This document shows, piece after piece, positions 1 to 10,628 of a stretch of 64,000 nt of DNA. A program made the translations under genes and the position numbers. Every line of letters begins with the position of its first letter. Within the stretch, counting starts at the first letter, position 1. Location of the stretch: positions 1 to 64,000 of the forward strand of contig JBBPTG010000102.1 in the NCBI GenBank assembly GCA_038093975.1. The letters run 5' to 3'. Below the pieces are notes generated by a model. It had not been told where the DNA came from and searched no databases. It was given only the letters and a program-made list of their open reading frames with translations. This stretch comes from Chalciporus piperatus. Its lineage: Eukaryota > Basidiomycota > Agaricomycetes > Boletales > Boletaceae.

Positions 1-1
1 A

Positions 2-1136
2 GAAATCTATCGCGATGCATATGTTACCATCATTGCCGCAAGCTCTGCCAAAGCCGTTGACGGTTTCCTACAAGACCGCCCAGCACCATGCCACCCTCGT
101 CTCCCATTTCACTGTCCCGATGGACGACTCGGCACCTTCTCCATTTTACAGGATGCACACACCGAGTCTGAAGACGCCGAGCCCGTGGACACCCGGGGTT
201 GGTGTTTTCAGGAGCGCCTTCTGTCTCCCAGAGCGTTGATATATACAAGCTCAACACTACAATTTGAGTGCCAAACAGAGACTGTCAACATTGGTAATGC
301 AGTTTGTCCACCGAGCAAACTCCGGAGGCTTCCCAACCAGATTTTCATCTCTTCAATCGGACAAGCTAGTCGCATTCGCTGGTATCGCAGAACAGTTCCA
401 TATCGCATGGGGTGACGAGTACATGGCTGGCCTTTGGAGGCGCAACCTCCTCGCCGAGCTCCTTTGGAAAAGACACAAAAGGCGGCTTCGCCCCAAGCCC
501 AAGGATCCGCACTATGCACCGTCCTGGTCGTGGGCGGCGACCGAGGGTGAAATCATGGCCTTTGATGGATTAGTGGGCCCCAAGTTTGACATACCCGTGT
601 CATGCGGGCTGTGCGAGGTCGTATCATGCGAGGTCATGCCTCGCAGTCCACAAGCACCCTTTGGTGGTGTTAAAACGGGGATGCTGACCATCACTGCACA
701 AGTTTTCCCTGTGGATAGGGCTCACAGGCATCCGCGTATCACTGATACCTTCGACGTCGGTTCATGTGAGCAGTGTCTTGCATGGGTCGAGAGTGATTGT
801 AGGGAAGACGAATTCCCTTGGTCGGACAAGGCTTATATGCTCGGGGATAACATGCAGTGCATCACCGCGTATTCTGCATGCGTAGAGTGGCTTGATGTTC
901 TGGGACATCAAGAGAAAGTCACCTTTGCAATACCAGTGGCATGGAATGAAGGAGGCTCTTCGGTGAAGCAGAGGATGATTGTTGGTATCTTGGTAGAGCG
1001 CATTCAGGATCCAGACGGTGATGCTGTCGATCATGGAGAGAGATATCGTCGCATAGGTTATTTCGAGACAAAACCGGGACTCGTCTGGCATTTCCATAAT
1101 GACCCGCGGCGGAGGCGACTGGTAACACTGCTTTGA
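2..1136 (+). pseudogene. HET-domain protein, 3' part, broken reading frame
   Basis: This is the middle and C-terminal part of a heterokaryon-incompatibility (HET) domain protein; its 5' end lies outside the window. Frame 2 from base 2 encodes the end of the HET domain, with the hallmark RGWCFQERLLSPR block at about 185-225 followed by an FEC triplet. The family's next block (SDKLVAFAGIAEQF, then a WSWAA motif) is in frame 3 from about 355 to the stop at 1134-1136. Between the two blocks the usual 30-40 residue connector is missing, and no GT-AG pair joins the frames. The simplest reading is an internal deletion with frameshift near 300-360, making this a pseudogene. HET proteins trigger non-self recognition and cell death in fungi. 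A truncated functional product starting at the ATG at 264 cannot be excluded. Confidence 0.6.
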
Positions 1137-1548
1137 TTTATGTACTTCAAGTTCACATTGGGTTCGGCCCCAATCACAGGACAAGTCTCGAACAGACGTA
1201 GCAAAATGCTAGGAAATCACATGTACGTATTCTCCGATCACAATGATCGCAGTCCACAATTCCACTCGATATGTTGAGATGTAATAGAGTATACGGGAGA
1301 GAACATCTGGTGGGAGGCTTGGTTCTCAGAGAAGCCTAGCGTTCACCGCCTGAAGCTGTTGGACGACTTTCTGTTGGTGGACATGGAGTACATTCAAGTC
1401 TGTATTGATATTGAGTCACATAGGTGTATATTGAGCGCTTCCCGAGTCGGTTGCTGCCATCATGATCTGGAATAATTCTCTCATTGTTAGATATACTGCA
1501 CTATCCAGCAGCAACATCCGGCAAACTAACCAGCCCATCTGCCACAGG
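1137..1548. other. Intergenic; 3' flank of F-box duplication
   Basis: No gene is visible. From about 1390 the sequence matches the 3' flank of the second F-box copy at 21760-21905, including the block around 1445-1505 (see the repeat entries), so this stretch is part of the duplicated segment rather than unique spacer. Confidence 0.6.
1441..1507. repeat. Dispersed 3'-flank element, copy 1
   Basis: This block of about 67 bp, with the core GCTGCCATCATGATCTGGAA, lies just past the stop codon of F-box copy A. Near-identical blocks occur at about 21806-21876 (past copy B) and 4231-4299 (no gene beside it). Confidence 0.7.
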
Positions 1549-3275
1549 TTACTCGCTCGTATCGTGCAGCTCTAGCAGTTTCAAGGTGGGTATAAGTGAG
1601 GCAAATTCTTCTCTTTCCTCCCCAGATATCACTACCCCGGGCCCTTTGATCTTGAGCGTCTCGAGTTGACAATGCGAGCGAAATATGAAAGCCTTGAACG
1701 CCTTGTGCACGCAATGCGACGTCCTCAGCGCAAGGTCAAGCTCGCACAAGTTGGGCAAGGTTAACTTGTCCAGAAGAGTCCGGATGTCACCATCTTCTAC
1801 GCTGATTGTTAGCGAGCGAAGTTTGTGATGGGTGAGAGGAGCATGACGAAGCTTGGCTACCCTGTAAAATAAAGCAACCATGTGTTCGAGATTGGGGCAA
1901 AACTGAAGGGGCAAAAATCCAAAGTCGCTGCCGCGCTCGATATCCAGAGTGATGCTCGTGAGCTCCGTCCAACCGGGTTGGAAGACCTTGAAGAATGCAT
2001 CAACATCCTGTTCGTCCCAATCACCCGTGAAGGTTATGCTGAGGGCACGATCCCCTGATCCGTTGAGCAAAGGTTGACAGAAGAACTCGTTGGACTCGCA
2101 AAAGAAGAGATGACGTAAGTTGGGGAGTGTCAGCGTGTTGAGAAGCGCGCCCCCAGGCTCCACGTGCATTCCACTGATCTCCAGCGTACAGAGTTTTTCG
2201 TGAGTGAGCGAGACAGAGCCTTCTACTTTGAGAGCAAGAATTTCGGAGAAGAGGAGGTGCTCGAGGTTGGGACACATCTGGAGGAGCATCAAGAGGATGT
2301 CAGGGTCGATGGTCCACTGATCGAATAACACTCCGAGATGTGTGAGATTGGTCCATCCTGGATTTAAAGAGGACAGAGTATTCTTATCGAAAGGGGGGGA
2401 GCGGATTATCAATTTGTGAAGACAAGGGTGTGGCTGGACGATTGATAGATTCCGCTCCATGGTATCCAGAGGTCCATCGGGGTAGAGGCTTTTGTGATCA
2501 GGAACCTCTCCAAGCAACAGATGCAGATCATCCGCCGAGCGAAATGCGAGGTCAAGATCCGTGCAGCGCTTGGTGTAACAGCCCGAGAATGCGAGGGCCA
2601 GCTTTCGCCACTGTTGATATCGCCAGTGAAGCGTGTTGACTAGCCTGAGGTCAATTTTGAGTGAAAGTGGACAACCACTTGATTTCCCGAGCCAACGCTG
2701 ATAAATGCCAAGCTGTTCCTCCGGTTCCCTCTTGGTGTCTTTGATAGCCAATGAGCACCACAATCTCGGGGTACCAAGAGCAACTCCTCACCAAACCCTG
2801 CATATCCGTGTCAAAAGTAATGGCGCCGCTCGTGTATCTGGGGTGAGGTAATTTGTATTGGGCAAACACCACACGAAGACCCCGCTGAGTATATCCGAGG
2901 GGAGGCGACGGATGCACGACACGAAGCCCTCGTGAGTCTTCATGGAACACGCTATCCTCTCACGTTGCTCGTGAGACTGTTGAATGATGGTGTCAAGGGC
3001 GACGAGTTGCTCCCGCTGCCGGGACACGATGTCGCGAATGGCAGGGAGATCCAACCCCGATGCAACGTAGTTTGAGTTAGAATACTTGGTGTACGGGGTG
3101 TCGATGGATGGAAACTGTGTTTCACCATTAGCCTTGTTGTCGGAGCGTGAACTAGGTGAAATCCTACAATCGCCTGAGGATCAAAGACCGACAGCTAGAG
3201 TAGTAAGTGTAAGTGGACTCTCCCCAGTTGGCCAACAAGGATACTCACTGTTCGAAGCAGCTCTTCAACAGACAT
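1549..3275 (-). pseudogene. F-box/LRR-like gene, copy A, nonsense-inactivated
   Basis: Paralogue of the intact gene at 21906-23671. Exon 1 is 3275-3249 (MSVEELLRT); an intron with a GTGAGT donor and CAG acceptor spans 3248-3115; exon 2 runs 3114-1549. Exon 2 carries the F-box-like segment RRLPSDILSGVFVWCLP followed by leucine-rich repeats. At 2790-2788 the codon is TGA where copy B has CGA (Arg, in the block RSWRGVALGTP). The frame is open on both sides, so one C-to-T change at a CpG converts an approximately 530-residue protein into a truncated product of about 116 residues. There is no frameshift. F-box proteins recruit substrates to SCF ubiquitin ligases, and this family is greatly expanded in agaricomycetes. 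Stop-codon readthrough or a very recent loss are both possible. Confidence 0.8.
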
Positions 3276-3514
3276 TACTATGTCTACTGGTATGTGGTTG
3301 TGTTCAGATGGCGAAGTAGGTCAATCACGTAACGAACTCGACCGTAGAGTCGTATTGCACGATCATTACCCTACCGTCATTTAAATTATGCCTTTTGATT
3401 GGAACGGATCTCCTTCTTCCTATGCCACAATCCCCCGTCCTCCCGCGTAGTTCCCTTTCATTTTGTCACAACCCCCTACCACTCCCTGACGCGCCTGACC
3501 TCAAACCCTCTGGC

Positions 3515-3760
3515 GCGAAATGATAAACGACGGGACCGTGAATGAATGGACGATAGGACAGCGACACGACGGACAGCAAAACTGCTTGGACAGACCGCGA
3601 AACGATAAACGATGGGACCGTGAAACGCATACAATGGGACCATGAAACGATTGGACGATGGGCGGTGGACAACAGACAATGGGCAATGGACGACGGGACT
3701 GCAAAACTACAGACAACAAGATTGCAAGACAACGAACGACGGGACCGTGATATGTCGGAC
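3515..3760. repeat. Degenerate short tandem repeat
   Basis: Roughly 20-bp units built on ACGATGGGACCGTGAAACG recur about ten times with heavy drift. Spacing is irregular and there are no constant spacers, so this is a decayed minisatellite rather than a CRISPR-like array. Confidence 0.6.
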
Positions 3761-4224
3761 CACAGAACTGTGATATTATCGAATATGTGATTCTCAAACA
3801 CGAACATTATCCCGGAAACTTAGGACTCTCGGTCCGACGTTACTGGTAGCTATTCGGCCCATATCGTCCTTTGATCTCTGCGTATCACTATGAAGACATG
3901 GCTAGGGAATTGCATTGCATGTATTATAGATACCTGTCAGTATGAATGGACGATGATCGATGATCGACGAGCTAATTGCTTCCATAAGGCTACTCCTGGT
4001 CAAATGCTCCACACGTTCACGATCCAACTTCTCCAGGTGGTGAAGCTCCATGGATCCCAAGCACTCCTGATCAGCACTTTCCGTGGGGTGCGTGCAATTG
4101 CTCACGATCCGAGGCTGAGCGCTGAGCGCTGATTCTCCATAAAACCTACTGGTATAATGGGTATATAAGCCCTTATTCCCTTGTGTACAAGATCACTGGG
4201 GAGAATTGCAGGCATACATTGAGA

Positions 4225-4299
4225 GCCGCCTCAGTCGCTTGCTGCCATCATGATCTGGAATACTTCTCTCCTTGTTGGATATACCGCACTATCCACCGG
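4225..4299. repeat. Dispersed 3'-flank element, solitary copy
   Basis: The same block that follows both F-box copies (core GCTGCCATCATGATCTGGAA then TCTCTCC.TGTTGGAT) appears here without any F-box coding sequence. It is either the relic of a third, deleted copy or a small mobile repeat captured by the gene family. Confidence 0.65.
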
Positions 4300-4875
4300 T
4301 TAGCTTCATGTTGACATATCGGTGAGCGATCCTCCTCTATCAAATCCGAATGTCCCCCCTCTCTCGATAGCCAAGAGATAACGCACGAACAATCTCGTTG
4401 AATAATGGACTGGCCCGAATTCAGTGTCCGCGTTGCAAACCGTCAAGCTAGCAACATGCACTGGCGCAGCACGTTCGCTTCGGCTGGGATTGGCTAGTGA
4501 GCAAAGCCAGATAGCTAGAGGAAAACTTGGCGGTCCATTCGGCATTGTCCACAGCATCATCATGATGGTTACAATTTGGAGTCGATGCGGGGCCAGTGAA
4601 GATTGAACCAGATGATGAGAAATGAACACAAATGACTGACCAAAACGATGCTGAGTTTCTGTTTGCTAGCGACACCGATTGGGTTGGCATCACCTCTCTT
4701 ATTGGATCCATACACTCTCAGGAGTCAGCATGGTAGCCATCCTTCATCGTGAGTAGGAGTTTGGAAAGTTGTCAAGACCATTCGGCGTGGAAACAATTAT
4801 TTTGTTCGCACGCTGACCCGACACCTCCAACTTGGTTGAAGTTGAACTTCAAATTTGATCCCTTAGAAGAGTAGG

Positions 4876-4921
4876 AACGACTGTCTTCCTACGTACTAAG
4901 GGGCTGCCTACGGGAGACTAA
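4876..4921. repeat. Short bipartite repeat, copy 1
   Basis: The 14-mer GAACGACTGTCTTC and the 9-mer GGGAGACTA flank a variable 23-bp middle, giving 46 bp in total. The same pair at nearly the same spacing occurs at 23837-23883 and 24199-24243. Confidence 0.55.
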
Positions 4922-5785
4922 ATTTGATCGGCCCTTTGCCAACATCAATGCATCACCAACAACGGCGCTCCAACAGCCCGCATGAACGATCAATTTCCTT
5001 CGGCTTCAATACGGTGAGGTCCGTGAAATCATTTTACTGAGCATGTCTGCTCAAGCTGAACTATCGACAACCCGTCAAACCGTACAGAGAATCAATAAGC
5101 AACATGTTCCTTTCATCTCCCAACGTTTGCACAAATGCTGTGGAGTGGGGGAATATATAGCGCGAAAATGCGCGACATTGTCCCTTAAAAGACGGGTTCG
5201 CGTGCCAAGTATGTACCCTCACTTACCTCTTTGACGGAATCAGACTTACCAGTGCCAGGTTACTAGCGAGTCGTAGCCCCCCTCGAAACATACTAGTTGC
5301 TACCGCAAATCAACCAGCAAAAGATTCACGCGTTCAGATCCACAAGGCATGTACCAAGAATCGCAAACACGCGAAACAACTGGAGCTTGGTACGAGGTTG
5401 TTAATTTACGCGAACGATCACTCAATGTTTCGTAGTTCCAGAAATTATTGGACAGGAATAAGATTGCTCGGATCGTCAAGATCCTTGCGCAAATGAAGAA
5501 GACCTTGGGGAACAAGTAGATCATGATTTTCGTCCGATCACCTAGACATACCGCTCTGCGCACATCCTTATTTAATGTGTATCTATAGGCTTCCTTTTGT
5601 TGTCGTTGTTTTCCCACTTGCGCGAGGTAGGACTTGGGCAGTGTTCATGGGCGCTTATCGCAGGTGGCTGGGAAAGCACAGCCAGATGAATGTCATCGCG
5701 TAACGAACTCATGTGGGCCACAGGATATTTATGCTTGGCCTTGCTTGTACTTGGTCCTCCCTCTAGAGTCCCCAGTGCCTTAGCT

Positions 5786-8700
5786 ATGTTCAACAACTTA
5801 TCCAACATCGATCCTAGTCATGTCACGGTCCATCGTGATCAGTATTTCACCTCAACGTCCGTGATACAGGGCAATGAAACCGTCGATACGATCGTCTACG
5901 GAAATCAAATCATTCAAGATTCCCGTTCAAGTGAGCAATTTCGATTGTGTTTTCCATCTTGTTCACGAGCATTCTGACATATATCCGTAGATCTAGCAGT
6001 GAAAACCCTCCAAAAAGCCAGTGCTCCCAGTGCTGCCTATGATTCGGCGCAACGGTATCCGGCGCCTAAGTGCCTAGAAGGAACCCGCGCCGAGTTACTC
6101 GATCGCGTTGCATCATGGATGGATGACTCGGACCACAAATCTATCTGCTGGTTGAATGGGCCGCCCGGTTCAGGCAAGTCTGCGGTATCGCAAACCATCG
6201 CGGAGAAATACGCTGGCCAAAAGCGACTCGCTGCCAGCTTCTTCTTTTCACGGAGAGATATCGAACGGCACACCGCACAGCATGTTATCCCAACACTCAC
6301 AACTCAGTTGGTCGCGTTCCTACCATCTATTCGCCCTGCAGTCATAGCAGCGTTGGAAGCTGAATACATGCTTCCGACGAAGGTCCTCCGCGAGCAGATG
6401 GAGAAGCTGCTGCTTAGACCATTGACCACTGCTACGGAGACTCCCGATGCACCAATTCTGATCATCGCGGATGCCCTCGACGAGTGCGACGATAAGAGCC
6501 TGGTTTCAGAGCTAGTAATGCTTCTCGCGTTGCTTGTCCGCACAGTTTCGCTCCCTTTGCGGCTCTTGATCACCAGCCGAACAGAACCTTGGCTTCAGAC
6601 TCAGTTTCACCACACAGACGTATCTCCCCTCACAATGCGTCTCGACCTTCACGCCTTCAGTGCGGAGGCCGACATTCGCGCGTTCCTACGCCGTGCTCTG
6701 GATGACACCTACCATAATCATTTCCATCTCATGGAACACCTACCTCCCCCATGGCCAACGCCCGACGACCTCGAACGCATCGTCAGAAAAGCTTCTGGGC
6801 TGTTCATTTTCGCAACGACTGTCGTCAAATTCGTCAACGATGGACCACGCAACCCTGCGGAACGTCTGCAAGCTATCCTTGAAGACAAGCCCACGACATC
6901 TGTAGGCCCAGGTTCTGCCTACGACGACCTGGATGCATTGTACCGAGATGCAATCTCCGTCTTCCCGGATCCCGATCTCGCTCATCTTGTTCTCGGCGTC
7001 GTCTATTGCTTGACCATCCCTCTCACCGTATCGGGTCTGCAGCAACTGTTACAGCGACCTGACGTAAACCTAAGACGAGTCGTCCCAGCCCTTAGTTCCG
7101 TCCTCCTCGCATCAGAAGACGGACGACAGCCTATTCAATTCTTTCACGGATCGTTCCGGGACTTTCTAGTCGATCCCCAGCGATCGAAGAAGCACGCCAT
7201 CAACCCTGACGTATATCATCAACTCATAGCCCAGCACTGCCTTGAAATGATGACCACGTCGTTGAAGCGTGACATATGCGGAATTGGAGATCCCTCTCTG
7301 GCGAATAACGAGATATCTGATCTCGCAGAACGCCAACGGGCAGCGCTCGATGAAGGACTTCGTTACGCATGTCGTTTCTGGTCACACCACCTCGCGTCCC
7401 TCCCAAGGGACGGCGTTGCCAACGAAGCACTATTGGGCGCTTTGAAACGTTTCAGCACCACTGCGCTCTTGCACTGGGTGGAGGCTCTCAGTATCCTTGG
7501 GGAGGTGGAGAACGCTGTGGTGAAGCTCCGCGAGGGCATTAGCTGGCTCAATGTTTGTTTGCACACAGATCCGTCTTTCGTGTCCTGATTTGCTCCATAG
7601 ACGTTGCGCGTCCCGTCAGGAGGCGTTGTGACACTCCTGCAAGATGCGGAGCGTCTCGTGGTACTCAGCATGGAACCCATTTCCCAGTGTGCGTTGCAAG
7701 TGTATTCAACAGCCCTCTCTTTAGCCCCTGTAAAGAGTGCCATCTACACGACATACAAGGACCAGTCATACGGCACATTCGTGATATATCCACGTCGTTT
7801 AGATGGCTGGCCAGTTCTTCGCCGAGGAAACAAGCTCCATACTCCCATCCACTGTGTCGTCTTCTCCCCGAATGGCGATTTGATCGCTACAGCGGCCGAA
7901 AATCAGGGCGTCCAGCTATGGGATTCCGTCACGGGCAGTAATATTGCGAGCCTGGGCGACCCATCTTCGTCATCGCTCCTCGTCCGCTTCTCTCCGTCTG
8001 GCGCATTTTTAGCGGCCGCGTTTGATGGTGGCACTGTCGCCATCTGGGACCCAAAGGTTGGAAGGGAGCACATGAAGGATACTCGCTGTCACACCAAACC
8101 TATCAGGTGTCTAGAGTTCTCCCAGAACAGCAACTTGCTTGCATCTGGTTCACGAGACAATACGATCCTGGTCTGGTCGATGAATACAGTACAGCGACTG
8201 TACCGCCTAGCCGCTCATGCAGGACCGGTAACTTCCTTGGTGTTCGCCCACGATTCTTTGCGCCTTTATTCGGGTTCCGAAGACAATCTGGTGGTCGTAT
8301 GGGATATGTCTTCAGGGAAACTCATTCGTAGCTTGACGGGTCATCGCAAACCTGTGAACTGCGTTGCCATATCAAAAGACGGCAACACGCTCGCATCGGG
8401 CTCGGAGGACAAGTCTATCAAGATATGGGACGTCAGCTCTGGAAAGTGTACCTGTACCTTCTCCAAGGAATATCATAGCGGCATTCAGTCACTGCACTTC
8501 CTTGACGAGGACAAACTAGTTGTCGCCGCCTCCGACCACACTATCGTATCCTGGACTGTCGCCTCGCGCAACACATATACTCTACTCTGGTCTGCAGAGG
8601 AGTTCCTCAAGCGATCAATGATGCAGGCACCAACATGGCAGGCCAAGGCCATTGGGCGGGGAGTACCTAAACGTGTTTTTAGGCTCATTGCGGAAAAGGC

Positions 8701-10051
8701 ATTCAGTGGGACCAACCCAGAGCCTGCGGCCATCGCATGCGCAACACATTCACCATCATTCGTATTCGGATACCAAGAGTTCATCTTCATGGGCACCCTG
8801 CCCAATCCCGTGGTTCAACCCCCTTTCACTGCCTCTGGGATTGCCACCTCAGTTGCTATATCACCTGATGGTAACTGGGTCGCGACCGCAGACAGCCTAG
8901 GCTCCCTCCAATTCCTCGACCTTGCTGTCTCGCGGAGCGTGGGTGAGGAATCAGACACGGCGACGAATGCAACCCCACTGGGCCGTACCGCAAATCACAT
9001 GACCCCTTCCCCCAGCGGAAAACGCTTCGTCATCAAAACCAACCTCAAGTGGTACTTGGTCGACGAGGAGTACCACGCCATCAAGAAAATCGACCTTGGC
9101 CTGATGGATGCAATGAAGGACGGTGATGACATCCGGGTTAAATTTTCCTCGGACTCGAGCGTCTTCGTCTGCGTGGTGGCAAGCCTCTTTAACGACGACA
9201 AAGACTCCGTGCGCGTCTTCGATGCTGAGACCGGGGAACAGCGGGCCCAGTTCACCGGTTTAAAGAAGGTTCAGATGTTCCTCCCTTCGCCGAGTGGCGG
9301 ATCTGTCGCTTGTGGTCGTGTGGGGAGCGAAATGGAGATTCTCTGGGTGGCAAACGGAACGAAGACGAGTGTAACCGTGGCTGGGGACTCTTCCGTCACC
9401 GCACTCGCTTTTTCCAGTGTAGGCGACGAACTCGTGAGCGGTTCGAAGGCAGGGGTGGTCCAGATCTGGGATCGATCGAGTGGGCAGTGCAATGCCTTGT
9501 GGGAGGGCAATGCCTTGTTGGAGGGGAACACGTCGGCGGTCACTGCGCTTGCCTATGCGAGCACTGTCAATGGTACGAAGATCGCCATTGGACGAGAGGA
9601 CGGGTCGATCTGCGTATGGTCCCCTGCGACAAGCGACACCCTCGACATCGTAGGTGCTGACCAACCCACCACTAAAAACGTCGACTTCCTCAAGTTCTCG
9701 GACGACCAGTCCACCATTACATCGCGAGGGGAGGACTTGACTGTTTCCAAGTGGGTTATCCCAACGGGAACGGAAGCGACCCTGAACGCTCGACCGGACG
9801 TTCGGTCACTTGCCAATCTGGTCTCGCGAACGGACCCCCAGGACATCTATGACGGCCTTTTCCATACGTCGTACATGGTCCGGAAGGATGGGTGGATCGT
9901 CGAGGGGAACCGAAGGGTGCTGTGGCTGCCGCCGCTTGCGCGCCCCCGTGGCAACGACGCGTTCTGCGCGTATGACGATGGTTTGTTGGTATCCCTCACT
10001 GCCTCTGACGCACTGTTCTTCATGAGATGGGTGAAGAATGCTGATTCGTAG
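5786..10051 (+). CDS. NACHT-WD40 (NWD) NLR-like receptor
   Basis: STAND-type signalling ATPase, expected in the cytosol, with exons 5786-5930, 5991-7552 and 7601-10051 (1,385 aa). Exon 1 encodes a 48-residue N-terminus with two pseudo-repeats (SVIQGNETVD and TIVYGNQIIQ). Exon 2 carries the NACHT NTPase, with Walker A GPPGSGKSAV and Walker B LIIADALDECDD. Exon 3 encodes about 12-13 divergent WD40 blades, best seen as GSEDKSIKIWD and GSRDNTILVW, enough for two beta-propellers. Frames join exactly across both introns (60 and 48 nt). An upstream in-frame ATG at 5690 is less likely because family members start near MFNNL. Fungal NLRs of this type are linked to non-self recognition and regulated cell death. 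The WD repeats are diverged, unlike the nearly identical, fast-evolving repeats of HET-E/D. A small in-frame duplication gives NALWEG NALLEG near 9490-9525. Confidence 0.92.
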
Positions 10052-10628
10052 GGCCAATGAGTTGGTTGTAATTCAACGACAAAGTGTAAAATTACGGGAA
10101 ATTACTTACTGTATAACGAGAGCTCTGTAACTGTTGTATCTTTGAAGTTTCTGAAGTGTCATTGGGCCGGTACTGTGAGAACAGAGCATTGGCACCCTAT
10201 GAACCACTGAACCAGTAATTTAGTCTGCGACGAACACTCGATGAATCCACTCCCAGTATTCGTTAAATCCTACTGCTACGCCTTGACACGGCTATCCAGG
10301 CACGGGACTCATACCATTCTTAGTCCTACCATGTCCACGCACGGACGATACGGCCTACGGCCTTCAACGTCAATGCCGCTGGCCGCTGAACCTCGTGCTC
10401 TCAGTTGCCAGCTGGACATCCACCATTGGACGACCCAATAGTCTCCGATTTAAAAGGTCCAACGCGGCAGTCGGCCGCACTTGACCGTGTGTTCTCAGCT
10501 TTCGCTCTGGGCCATACAGTTGGGGCATGGATCCCCGGGCCACTGATATCCCCACGTTTCGGATCTTTATATGATTCAGCAAAGGTATCTGTCTCGTGTT
10601 CGTCGCTGAATCGCTTCCCGCCCTCGTT
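10052..10628. other. Intergenic between receptor and GH16 gene
   Basis: No gene is supported. The stretch holds the receptor 3' end and the GH16 promoter, with TTTAAAA near 10449 and a TTTATA motif near 10565, about 60 bp before the GH16 ATG. Confidence 0.5.

Larger units (their letters stand above)
3276..5785. other. Gene-poor region upstream of the NACHT-WD40 gene
   Basis: I see no convincing gene in these 2.5 kb. The stretch holds a degenerate tandem repeat (3515-3760), a solitary copy of the F-box 3'-flank element (4225-4299), an AT-rich TATATAA motif near 4160, and one copy of a short GAACGACTGTCTTC...GGGAGACTA element (4876-4921). Small ORFs here lack family resemblance and splice support. 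Confidence 0.6.

Noticed and set aside
3515..3760. Possible CRISPR-like or structured array
   Set aside because: Units are degenerate, spacing is irregular and the genome is eukaryotic; a decayed minisatellite explains it.
5690..5785. Upstream start for the NACHT-WD40 receptor at 5690
   Set aside because: It would add a hydrophobic stretch that reads as a random leader; the MFNNL start at 5786 fits the family and lies nearer the conserved motifs.
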